Shown here piece by piece: positions 44,957 to 52,701 of a DNA stretch of 64,000 nucleotides. Numbering within the stretch: position 1 is the stretch's first letter; the number at the start of each line of letters is the position of its first letter. The notes below the pieces were generated by a model, which saw only the letters and a program-made list of their open reading frames with translations, did no database searches and was not told the DNA's origin. Origin of the DNA: JAUIET01 sp964352475 (lineage in GTDB: Bacteria; Pseudomonadota; Gammaproteobacteria; Pseudomonadales; JAUIET01); contig CAYGSL010000012.1 of the NCBI GenBank assembly GCA_964352475.1, positions 34,105 to 98,104 of the forward strand. Direction: 5' to 3'. A program made the position numbers and the translations under genes.

Positions 44957-45930
44957 AGAGCTCGTTTGCTACGAATATGCCCGTGGCGAATTGACGCGCC
45001 GATAAAATTGCAGATTAATCGCTCTGCATGAATCATTGTGATATTGCCTACGTCAAGGCTGGGGGCAATTTCCACCAGGTCCATGCCGACAACCCTGCCT
45101 TTTCTCAACAGTCCATGAACCAATTGCCGTATCTGTGGCCAAAGTAATCCGCCCGGCGTCTGTGCCAGTACACCAGGCATTATGGTCGGATCGATTCCAT
45201 CGGCATCGATAGTGAAGTAGTAAGGGCCGTCAGGGATTGAGTCCAGAACAGCTGTTACACCCTGCTCATGCAATTGATACGCCGTTATTACCTTGCAGCC
45301 ATGTTTGATCGCGTCGTCAACTTCTCCTTTACGCGCACTGCCTATTCCGCGCATGCCGATCTGAATTATATCTCCCACCCAGGGCATTTCAGAGGCGCGT
45401 CGAATCGGGCTTGAATACCCCTCAGTCACACCATTGATGTTATCGCGCCAATCCAGGTGCGCATCGACATGTATCAAGGTTATTTGTTGCTCAAGGACTT
45501 CAAGCGCCCTCATTATGGGAATAGGCACGCCGTGATCGCCACCCAGTGTTATCAGTATTGCACCGGAATCAAACACTTTTCTGGCAACCTGCTCGGCCCG
45601 TTGGTAATGCTGCTGCGGATTATCCTGCTGGTCAGTGACGTTGCCCAGATCTACCACGGAAATCGCCTGGTCAGCCAACAAATGACCACCCAGATCAAAA
45701 TCATAATGGTTGAGTGTGTACGCAATATCTTCCTCGTTTGGGAAACTGCGCAAGGCATCAGGTGCCCGGGATTGGTCGTTAGGCCATTCAGAGTTGCCAT
45801 ACGGTAAACCAAAAGGCACGCCTAATATTGCAAAGTCAGCGCTGAGCTCAGCCAGGTCCAGATGCAATGGAAAGTTCAGAAAGCTCCGACTTCCATTACC
45901 AGGAGGCTGTGTTAAAGGCGTCAAAGCCAA
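44953..45930 (-). CDS. Ureohydrolase (agmatinase/guanidinobutyrase family)
   Basis: A binuclear manganese hydrolase of 325 residues that removes urea from a guanidino compound. Metal ligands are seen in LGGDHGVPIP (His), HVDAHLDWRD (Asp, His, Asp) and TIDADGIDP (two Asp). The N-terminal GVPFGLPYGNSEWPNDQSRA positions the GxR loop and is nearer agmatinase/guanidinobutyrase/guanidinopropionase than arginase. The substrate is not settled by sequence. It is coupled to the MFS gene and follows the acyl-CoA synthetase by only 4 nt. Confidence 0.88.
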   Translation of the reverse strand: MALTPLTQPPGNGSRSFLNFPLHLDLAELSADFAILGVPFGLPYGNSEWPNDQSRAPDALRSFPNEEDIAYTLNHYDFDLGGHLLADQAISVVDLGNVTDQQDNPQQHYQRAEQVARKVFDSGAILITLGGDHGVPIPIMRALEVLEQQITLIHVDAHLDWRDNINGVTEGYSSPIRRASEMPWVGDIIQIGMRGIGSARKGEVDDAIKHGCKVITAYQLHEQGVTAVLDSIPDGPYYFTIDADGIDPTIMPGVLAQTPGGLLWPQIRQLVHGLLRKGRVVGMDLVEIAPSLDVGNITMIHAERLICNFIGASIRHGHIRSKRAL

Positions 45931-45934
45931 TTCC

Positions 45935-47494
45935 CTAGAGAATGCCGCTTTGGTGATCTGCCCAATAACGCTCCTTCAACACTCGCTTGTACAATTTGCC
46001 GGTGGGAAGGCGTGGAAGTTCATCTTCGAATTCAATAGAACGCGGACATTTCTGCCGTGACAGGTTCTCCACGCAAAAACTCATCAGTTCAGCAATCAAC
46101 TCTTCATCGGCAACAACGCCATCCATTACTTGAACAAGCGCTTTAACTTCCTCACCAAGATCGGGGTTTGGCACGCCAAACACAGCGGCGTCAGCCACTT
46201 TCGGATGCGTAATCAAGAGATTTTCAGTTTCCTGAGGGTATATGTTGACGCCACCGGAGATAATCATAAAAGTCGATCGGTCTGTTAGATAAAGATAGCC
46301 GTCTTTCAGATACCCAACGTCACCAACCGTACTCATCGCACCATCGGCAGAAGTCGCCTCTTTGGTTTTTTCTTCGTTATTGAAATAGCTGAACTCACTG
46401 GCCGTTTCAAACCAGATTTCCCCTGGCTCGCCAGGCGGCGAAGGCTCACCATCTTCATCCAGTATATGTATTTCGCCAAGCACCACTCGGCCTACACTGC
46501 CCTTGTGTTGCAACCACTCTTCGCTGGTGATAGAGGAAAATCCCAGGCCCTCCGTTGCTCCGTAATATTCGTAGATAATAGGCCCCCACCACTCAATCAT
46601 GGCTTCTTTGACCTGCACAGGACACGGAGCTGCCGCGTGAACCGCCACTTCAAGTGATGACATATCAGCTTTGCCGCGAACTTCCTCAGGTAATTTCAGC
46701 ATTCGACTGAACATGGTTGGCACCAGCTGGCTATGACTGACCTTGTATTTTTCTACCAGCGTCAAATATTGCTCAGGATCAAAGTGCTCCATGATAATCG
46801 CCGTACCACCAAGGCGGAGTGTCATGGCCACCGCGGCCTGCGGCGCAGAATGATAAAGTGGCGCTGGTGAGAGATACACCATGTCTTCGCGGTAGCGCCA
46901 CAGGTCTCTTAGAAAATCAAACAACACCAATGGTTCTGAAGGAGAATTGTCCGGCAGTGGCCGAATAACCCCTTTCGGGCGCCCTGTGGTTCCTGATGAG
47001 TACAACATTGCAGAACCCAGATACTCATCGGCGATCGGAGTTGAAGGGTAAGATTCAAGCGACGCCTCAAAATCATGCAGGCGCTGGTCAGTGGCTTCCA
47101 GTGAACCTTGTGAATCAACCACCAGACACAAGATAACCTCTGGACAGGACTTCAGGGCTTCAGCGGCCACCTCTAATCGCGAGGCTGATGTGATGAGTAT
47201 CTTTGATTCGCTATTGTTGACGATATAGGCCAGCTCATCAGCCTTCAGGTAAGAATTGATACAGGTGTAGTACAGCCCAGAGCGCTCCCCTGCGCCACAG
47301 CACTCGAGAAAGCGATTATTGTTCTCCATAAACACTGAATAATGATCTAGCCGGGCCAGACCGTATTCACGAAACAGGTGCGCCAGGCGATTACAGCGTG
47401 CCTCGTACTCCGCGTAGGAAACGGATTCGCCGGTATTTGCCATGATGAAGGCGGGTCTGTCGGGGTATTGTTCTGCGTATTTTCCCGGATACAT
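45935..47494 (-). CDS. Acyl-CoA synthetase (AMP-forming)
   Basis: ANL-superfamily ligase of 519 residues that activates a carboxylic acid as its adenylate, then CoA thioester. The P-loop is YSSGTTGRPKGVIRP at about 167-181; YEYYGATEGLGFS is the A5 motif, DVGYLKDGYLYLTDRS the A7/A8 core, and the C-terminal lysine is in LPTGKLYKR. It is near the FadD3/acyl-CoA synthetases of fatty and steroid acids, but specificity is open. It heads an apparent operon with the ureohydrolase and MFS genes. Confidence 0.92.
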   Translation of the reverse strand: MYPGKYAEQYPDRPAFIMANTGESVSYAEYEARCNRLAHLFREYGLARLDHYSVFMENNNRFLECCGAGERSGLYYTCINSYLKADELAYIVNNSESKILITSASRLEVAAEALKSCPEVILCLVVDSQGSLEATDQRLHDFEASLESYPSTPIADEYLGSAMLYSSGTTGRPKGVIRPLPDNSPSEPLVLFDFLRDLWRYREDMVYLSPAPLYHSAPQAAVAMTLRLGGTAIIMEHFDPEQYLTLVEKYKVSHSQLVPTMFSRMLKLPEEVRGKADMSSLEVAVHAAAPCPVQVKEAMIEWWGPIIYEYYGATEGLGFSSITSEEWLQHKGSVGRVVLGEIHILDEDGEPSPPGEPGEIWFETASEFSYFNNEEKTKEATSADGAMSTVGDVGYLKDGYLYLTDRSTFMIISGGVNIYPQETENLLITHPKVADAAVFGVPNPDLGEEVKALVQVMDGVVADEELIAELMSFCVENLSRQKCPRSIEFEDELPRLPTGKLYKRVLKERYWADHQSGIL

Positions 47495-47512
47495 GTTTTA
47501 TTCTCCTCTGAA

Positions 47513-48019
47513 TTAATCCCAACCAGCGCAATACGATTCCGGTGTCAGGCTATCTGGCAGTTTTGAACTGCCTGGCCCCTCAAACCGTTGTTTAAACGTA
47601 AACGCGTGCTCACTGGCGCCTTGCTCTTTCAGATACTCCAGCCTGGCCAAGCCTTCCTCAGCGGTTGGCAAATGGCCAACAGGTACCCACCAAAGTACTT
47701 GATATTGCTCTATCGGCTTCTCAAACCATTGCCGACGTTGCACCATAATGTCACGGTGCATGGATTTGTAAACGTAATCAAACAGATGCTCTGCACTCTG
47801 CCAAACTGACATGTTGACCAAGAACAGCTCGGGGCCGCCAACGTCAATATCGGTGGCGTTACCGCTATCGCTTTGCAAACGCCAGACAAAGCCAGGGCTT
47901 TGCTCGGCCAAGGCATTGATTTCATCCAGCCGGTTCATAAAGCCACTGAGTCTGGGATCTTCCGGCGGAAACAGCACGGTACCTACATTCATCTGAGCTA
48001 GATGCCAATTAGAATCCAT
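47513..48019 (-). CDS. DUF3291 domain protein
   Basis: A 168-residue protein matching the DUF3291 layout: WHLAQMNVG at the start, FMNRLDEINALAEQSPGFVW, and VNMSVWQSAEHLFDYVYKSM, as in antibiotic-monooxygenase-like dimeric alpha/beta folds. WWVPVGHLPTAEEGLARLEYL near the end is typical. The function is not known. It is 18 nt upstream of the acyl-CoA synthetase on the same strand and may head that operon. Confidence 0.85.
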   Translation of the reverse strand: MDSNWHLAQMNVGTVLFPPEDPRLSGFMNRLDEINALAEQSPGFVWRLQSDSGNATDIDVGGPELFLVNMSVWQSAEHLFDYVYKSMHRDIMVQRRQWFEKPIEQYQVLWWVPVGHLPTAEEGLARLEYLKEQGASEHAFTFKQRFEGPGSSKLPDSLTPESYCAGWD

Positions 48020-48208
48020 AGACTTACCTCAGGCATTGAAGACAATTGAACTCATTGTACGGCTTCGGCGTTCGGTAACAAGTATACTTGCCAAATTAGC
48101 AGGCTCGGGCAGATCGCGGCGAACCGGCCACCGTTGTACAATCGTTGGCTCGCTATAAGAATTTGCAAGGTAAATTGCGGATTGCACATGCCACTAAAGA
48201 GACCTTTT

Positions 48209-49510
48209 ATGTTTACCAAGCCCACTGCATTTCTGGTATCAGCCCTGTTTTCACTTGCTGCGTGCACGCCAACAGGAATCTCCAACCCTGCAGCAAAAGA
48301 CGCAGTATCACGAGTGTATTGTGGAACGCTTATTGACGGTCTCTCGGAGCAGCCTCTGAGGAAACGCACCGTGCACATAGCTTTTGGCAGGATTCAGTCG
48401 ATCACAAGCGGCACCCCGCAGGGAGAGTACCTGGACCTTGCCGATCATACATGCCTGCCTGGCCTGATCGACACCCACACGCACATCACTGAGCCGCCGG
48501 ATACCGCCAACCTTGAGGTCTATTACACGCGCGATCTTGAAGAAACCATGGTTATCGCTGAAGCGAATTCCGCTGCTACGCTAGCCGCAGGCTTTACTAC
48601 GGTGCGTAATGTAGGTGCCTACTATGGTTGGGCGGGCAGAGAACTGCGTAAGCGAATTCAACGTGGCGAATTTGCCGGACCAAGAATTCAGGCAGCCGGA
48701 TTTTATTTGACTGTACCCGCTGGCGGCGGTGATCTGGTCATTCCCGAGCAGCCAGAAGAAAACATACCTGCACATGCGCGCTTAGGAGTTGCCAGCGGAG
48801 CGCGCGAATTCGCTGCTAAAGCGCAGGCAGCAGTAGACGGTGGCGCTGATGTATTAAAAGCAATCGCTTCAGGTGCTGTACTTGCTTACGGCGGTGTGCC
48901 GGGGGCTCCTGAAATGAGCTTTGAAGAAATAAAGGCGGTTGCCGATGTGGCCCACGCCGCTGGAATCAAGCTAACCGCGCACGCTCATGGCGCGCAATCG
49001 ATTAAAGACGCAATTCGTGCGGGTGCGGACACAATTGAACACGCCTCCCTAGCTGACGACGAAGCAATTGCCTTGGCGCTGGAATACGATGTTGCGTTTT
49101 CGATGGACGTATACAACGGCAGCTATATTGCGACGGTGGGTAAAGAGCAAAACTGGCCTGAAGAATTCCTGCGCAAGAATGATGAAACGACCGAAGCGCA
49201 GCGCCAAGTGTTCAGCAAAGCCCACAAGGCTGGAGTAGCTATTGTCTACGGTACTGACGCTGGTGTGTATCCACATGGCGACAATGCGCGCCAGTTTGCG
49301 ATCATGGTTGAACGAGGTATGACGTCAATGGCCGCCATCCAGGCGGCTACATCCGTAGCCGCCCGCTATATTGGCTGGGAGAAAGATGTTGGAGCGATTA
49401 CACCTGGCCGTTACGCAGACATCATTGCAGTAAGAGGAAACCCTATAGATGATGTGACTGTTTTGGAAAGCATCGATATTGTTATTAAAGGTGGCCACCA
49501 AGTTAAGTAA
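48209..49510 (+). CDS. Lipoprotein amidohydrolase (imidazolonepropionase/prolidase-like)
   Basis: A 433-residue metal-dependent amidohydrolase of the COG1228 type. The ATG at 48209 gives a lipoprotein signal peptide ending LFSLAAC with the lipid-modified Cys at residue 19, so it is exported; an ATG at 48188 is also possible. Metal-binding motifs are GLIDTHTHI, the likely carbamylated lysine in VLKAIASGAV, LTAHAHGAQSI, DTIEHASL and YGTDAGVYPHG. Such enzymes cleave dipeptides or cyclic amides. It stands alone, divergent from the DUF3291 gene. Confidence 0.88.
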   Translation: MFTKPTAFLVSALFSLAACTPTGISNPAAKDAVSRVYCGTLIDGLSEQPLRKRTVHIAFGRIQSITSGTPQGEYLDLADHTCLPGLIDTHTHITEPPDTANLEVYYTRDLEETMVIAEANSAATLAAGFTTVRNVGAYYGWAGRELRKRIQRGEFAGPRIQAAGFYLTVPAGGGDLVIPEQPEENIPAHARLGVASGAREFAAKAQAAVDGGADVLKAIASGAVLAYGGVPGAPEMSFEEIKAVADVAHAAGIKLTAHAHGAQSIKDAIRAGADTIEHASLADDEAIALALEYDVAFSMDVYNGSYIATVGKEQNWPEEFLRKNDETTEAQRQVFSKAHKAGVAIVYGTDAGVYPHGDNARQFAIMVERGMTSMAAIQAATSVAARYIGWEKDVGAITPGRYADIIAVRGNPIDDVTVLESIDIVIKGGHQVK

Positions 49511-49591
49511 ATCGTGACAAATCAAGTTCCGCCTGAAATATAGGCAAAAAATGCCTTAGATAGCTCATTTGGCCCGCCCGTCGGTCGAATT

Positions 49592-49620
49592 TTGACGATC
49601 AAAACTTAGCCTACTAATTT
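49592..49620 (+). promoter_or_regulatory. Sigma-70 promoter of the minor-pilin operon
   Basis: TTGACG (49592-49597), a 17-nt spacer and TAATTT (49615-49620) make a near-consensus promoter. The predicted start is at about 49626-49628, just before the CRP/Vfr box. Confidence 0.55.
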
Positions 49621-49629
49621 GAATTGGAA

Positions 49630-49645
49630 TGTGATGCATTTCACA
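49630..49645 (+). promoter_or_regulatory. Perfect CRP/Vfr binding palindrome
   Basis: TGTGATGCATTTCACA matches TGTGA-N6-TCACA exactly on both half-sites. It lies just downstream of the predicted start site and 20 nt before the pseudopilin ATG, a position that favours repression unless another promoter exists. Confidence 0.75.
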
Positions 49646-49665
49646 ACCGAAGTGGGCTCTGCGCA

Positions 49666-50208
49666 ATGGCGGCGAATAATAATTTAATGCCCGGACAAAA
49701 GGATATGGCTGGTTTTACGATGATCGAATTGCTCGTCGTGATTGCCATTATTGGGCTGCTTACCTCTCTAGCGGCACCTCCTTTAACCAACATGATTCAA
49801 AACAACCGCTTGCAATCGGCATCTCAAACTTTAATGGGCGCCTTGCGTCTCGCGCGAACAGAAGCGGTTTCACGCAACCGGATTACTCATGTTGAGTTGG
49901 GCGGTAATAATCAGGTCTCAGTCTGTGCTGTGGATGCTGTCGGCGCAAGCTGCCCCGCAATAGACGATGAAGATTTCATCAAACAGATTAGCTTGGGACC
50001 GGACACGATAGAGTTCTCATCCAACTCTGATCTCGCAGCAGGTGTCAGTTTTACCGCCCGCGGCCGGCTCGCACAGGCAGGTAACCTGAGCATCGGCGTT
50101 TGTGACGAGCGTGGTGACGGCAAAGGCAGATTTGTGCAGGTCAGCCAGGTAGGTCGTTCAATGCAAAGAAAGATTCACAGCAGTGCGGGGGATTCATGCA
50201 CTCCGTAG
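49666..50208 (+). CDS. Minor pseudopilin of FimU/FimT (GspH-domain) type
   Basis: A 180-residue prepilin: leader, then the prepilin peptidase site MAG|FTMIELLVVIAIIGLL with Phe+1 and Glu+5, then a hydrophobic helix and a GspH-type globular domain (MGALRLARTEAVSRNRITHV). It would help prime type IV pilus assembly. The ATG at 49666 gives a 30-residue leader; ATGs at 49687 and 49705 would shorten it, none has a strong ribosome binding site. First gene of the minor-pilin operon; its end overlaps pilV. Confidence 0.85.
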   Translation: MAANNNLMPGQKDMAGFTMIELLVVIAIIGLLTSLAAPPLTNMIQNNRLQSASQTLMGALRLARTEAVSRNRITHVELGGNNQVSVCAVDAVGASCPAIDDEDFIKQISLGPDTIEFSSNSDLAAGVSFTARGRLAQAGNLSIGVCDERGDGKGRFVQVSQVGRSMQRKIHSSAGDSCTP

Positions 50209-50777
50209 ATTTAAAGCAAATACCCGCCAACTGCCAATGGTTTGCTAAAGCGAATTCAACCAAGCAATCAGGGGTTTCGCTGATAGAAGTTCTCATATCA
50301 CTATTGTTGTTTGGGATTAGTGTCATGGGTTACAGCGCGCTGCAGACGCGGTCTATGCAAGAGAGCCTGGATAATCAGCAGCGCTCCATCGCCCTATGGC
50401 GTGCGAACGGTTTAATTGATCGAATATCGGCTAATAACAGCATTGATGCGATCGAAGCATATGATGATTCCATTAATAACTTTGGCGAGTGCGCGAGTAG
50501 CCCGCCGGCCAATTGCGCCGAATTAGGCGGTGCTGCTGATGAATGCAGCAGTGATGAGCTGGCTCAATACGATGTCTGGAGTTCGTTTTGTGGTGTAGAT
50601 GGTGGTGCACAATCCAAGCTAATCGATTTTAGCGCCGCATTAGCATGTGATGGTGCTTGCGCACCCGGTGTGGATATGACCATCTCAATTAATTGGTTTT
50701 CAAAAGCTGTTGAAAGCGCGCTGAACATGACTGAGGCGTCATCCGTAGAGCAGGTCAGCCTGGAGTTTAGACCATGA
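50196..50777 (+). CDS. pilV: Minor pilin PilV
   Basis: The 193-residue prepilin has a long leader and the peptidase site QSG|VSLIEVLISLLLFGISVM (Glu+5 kept). The following LQTRSMQESLDNQQRSIALW and RANGLIDRISANNSIDAI match PilV. Several cysteines in the globular domain may form disulfides. It overlaps the upstream pseudopilin by 13 nt and pilW by 4 nt. Confidence 0.88.
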   Translation: MHSVDLKQIPANCQWFAKANSTKQSGVSLIEVLISLLLFGISVMGYSALQTRSMQESLDNQQRSIALWRANGLIDRISANNSIDAIEAYDDSINNFGECASSPPANCAELGGAADECSSDELAQYDVWSSFCGVDGGAQSKLIDFSAALACDGACAPGVDMTISINWFSKAVESALNMTEASSVEQVSLEFRP

Positions 50778-51646
50778 GCTTTGAGTTAACACCAGAACAA
50801 TCGAAGTCGTGTGGTTATTCGCTGATTGAATTGATGATTTCGGTTGGAATAAGTTCTTTTTTTCTGCTGGTGGCTACCTCATTCCTCCTCAGCTCGCGCA
50901 CTGCGCACAGCACTCAGGATGCTAGCTCAAGGGTGCAGGAAAATGCACGTTTCGCGATTGATGAAATCAGCTACTCCATCAGAATGGCCGGGCACGTCGA
51001 TATGCTGTCGCCCGGAGCCAAGATTCCTCAGGGCCAGTTCTACACCGGGGCCTGCGGCAGTTATGATCCGTGTACAGCAAATGGCGCTGGAGCAGTAGCT
51101 GATCGTGTAGCAGTGCTGTCAAATCCGCCACCAGATGATGGCAGCGATGCAGATTGTTTTGGGAACCCGATTTCTGCCAATGCGACGATCGCTGCTGAAT
51201 CGGTAGTCGCCAATCTCTATTTGATTGCAGATGACGCAGATGGCATCAGCAGCTTACAGTGTCAATCATTCATCGTTGACGCGGATGACGTTGCAACGCC
51301 AATTAATGCAGCGCCCCAAGTACTCGTTAGCGGCATTGACAATCTACAGCTAATGTATGGCGTAAGCGACATTGAGAAAGCCTTAGACATCGATACTAAT
51401 ATAGTACGTTATGTATCTGCCGACACTATTGACAGCATGACCCCGCCTGAGGGTGCAGCGTCATCCTGGGTAGACATTAAGGCGGTTCGTATTGCCCTGT
51501 TAGCTAGCAGCGGCACTAGGGATAGAAGCTCAGGTGCGCCCAGTCAAACGTTCTCCTTGTTTGACGCCGACGACATTGTGGTTAGCGATTTAGCCAAACG
51601 ACAAACTTTTTCGACCACGGTAATGATAAACAATGCCAGAGACTAG
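50774..51646 (+). CDS. pilW: Minor pilin PilW
   Basis: The 290-residue prepilin has the site SCG|YSLIELMISVGISSFFLL and the PilW feature VQENARFAIDEISYSIRMAG. A GGAG ribosome binding site precedes the ATG. PilW, PilV and PilX cap the pilus with PilY1. The start overlaps pilV and the end overlaps pilX by 14 nt. Confidence 0.9.
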   Translation: MSFELTPEQSKSCGYSLIELMISVGISSFFLLVATSFLLSSRTAHSTQDASSRVQENARFAIDEISYSIRMAGHVDMLSPGAKIPQGQFYTGACGSYDPCTANGAGAVADRVAVLSNPPPDDGSDADCFGNPISANATIAAESVVANLYLIADDADGISSLQCQSFIVDADDVATPINAAPQVLVSGIDNLQLMYGVSDIEKALDIDTNIVRYVSADTIDSMTPPEGAASSWVDIKAVRIALLASSGTRDRSSGAPSQTFSLFDADDIVVSDLAKRQTFSTTVMINNARD

Positions 51647-52187
51647 ATTACAAATTTCCTGCAAGGGACAATTGGTCGCTTATCGCCGGGCTCGCGGCGC
51701 CACAATGATTGTTGTGTTAGTTATTATGATGAGCATTTCCTTACTCGCGCTGGCATCGATGTCAGACACTAACTTGCAGCTAAACATGGTTCGCAATGAT
51801 CAATTTTATGTCAATGCTTATCGAGTATCGAATTCGGAAATTAATGCGCAAATTGATTTTGTGAATTCTAATCCTGCCACTGAAGATGACAACATTATTC
51901 TATCACTGCTCGAATTAGACGTGGATGTTCCGCTGACTATTGGAGGGGACGAGATGCTCGGCCCTCATACAGATATCAGTGCATTTACGCAAACATTAGA
52001 AATAGTACCGTCTTGCCAAGTCGACAGCTGCCCTAGCCCACCTGGCTTTTCGCATTCCAAGTTCACCAAGGTATACCGCGGCGACATCAACAGCGTCGCA
52101 ACAATGACTGATTCAGGGTCCCGGTCGAACCAAAGTCAAGGTTTCTGGTATTTGTTACCGCAAAGCGGCGTGACCACATTTGATTAA
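51633..52187 (+). CDS. pilX: Minor pilin PilX
   Basis: A 184-residue prepilin-like protein with a basic leader and the site RG|ATMIVVLVIMMSISLLALAS. It lacks Glu at +5, as is common for PilX. NLQLNMVRNDQFYVNAYRVS corresponds to the family's conserved region after the helix. It follows pilW directly. Confidence 0.87.
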   Translation: MPETRLQISCKGQLVAYRRARGATMIVVLVIMMSISLLALASMSDTNLQLNMVRNDQFYVNAYRVSNSEINAQIDFVNSNPATEDDNIILSLLELDVDVPLTIGGDEMLGPHTDISAFTQTLEIVPSCQVDSCPSPPGFSHSKFTKVYRGDINSVATMTDSGSRSNQSQGFWYLLPQSGVTTFD

Positions 52188-52207
52188 ATCATGGAGTCTG
52201 ACAAGCA

Positions 52208-52687
52208 ATGATTGACAGCGGCTGTTTCTCGAAAAAAATACGCGATGCGGTCAGCGGAGTCTTGAAGATTGCAGGCCTTTCCTGTGGTCTTATTTTACCG
52301 CTAATTAATGCGCCACTTTATGCCCAGCTCCCGGTAGAACCAGAGTTTGAGCATGAAGAAATGATGAACGCACTGACTAGCGAAGGTCCGAATCGCGCCC
52401 CGACCATGCACGTGCAACTGACCGCCAATGCGCCGCTGGGGTCAGGTAAGGAATTCAGTATTCCAGTTAAGATTGCAGAAGCGGACTGCAAACACTCCAC
52501 ATGCGAGATTAACTCGCGGCTTGACCAAAATACGGAAATCATCGATGGCGAAGGAAATGTTGCCGATGCGCTTGAGTTACAAATCTATCGAACTTACGAG
52601 GCCATTTCGATTCGCTTCGACGACGGCGGATCCGGCCTGGTTGAACAGATCATATTGATGCCCAAGCGCGGCAAGAAATCACAGTGA
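52208..52687 (+). CDS. Unknown exported protein between pilX and pilY1
   Basis: I do not recognise this family. The 159-residue product has an N-terminal signal-like segment (about 13-38, LKIAGLSCGLILPLINAPLY) and a small mature domain with two cysteines (CKHSTC, a possible disulfide loop) and a beta-rich end (LELQIYRTYEAISIRFDDGG). It is 20 nt after pilX and overlaps the pilY1 region, so it belongs to the operon by position. Role in pilus tip assembly is inference. Confidence 0.75.
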   Translation: MIDSGCFSKKIRDAVSGVLKIAGLSCGLILPLINAPLYAQLPVEPEFEHEEMMNALTSEGPNRAPTMHVQLTANAPLGSGKEFSIPVKIAEADCKHSTCEINSRLDQNTEIIDGEGNVADALELQIYRTYEAISIRFDDGGSGLVEQIILMPKRGKKSQ

Positions 52688-52701
52688 AGGAGTCGAAACA
52701 A

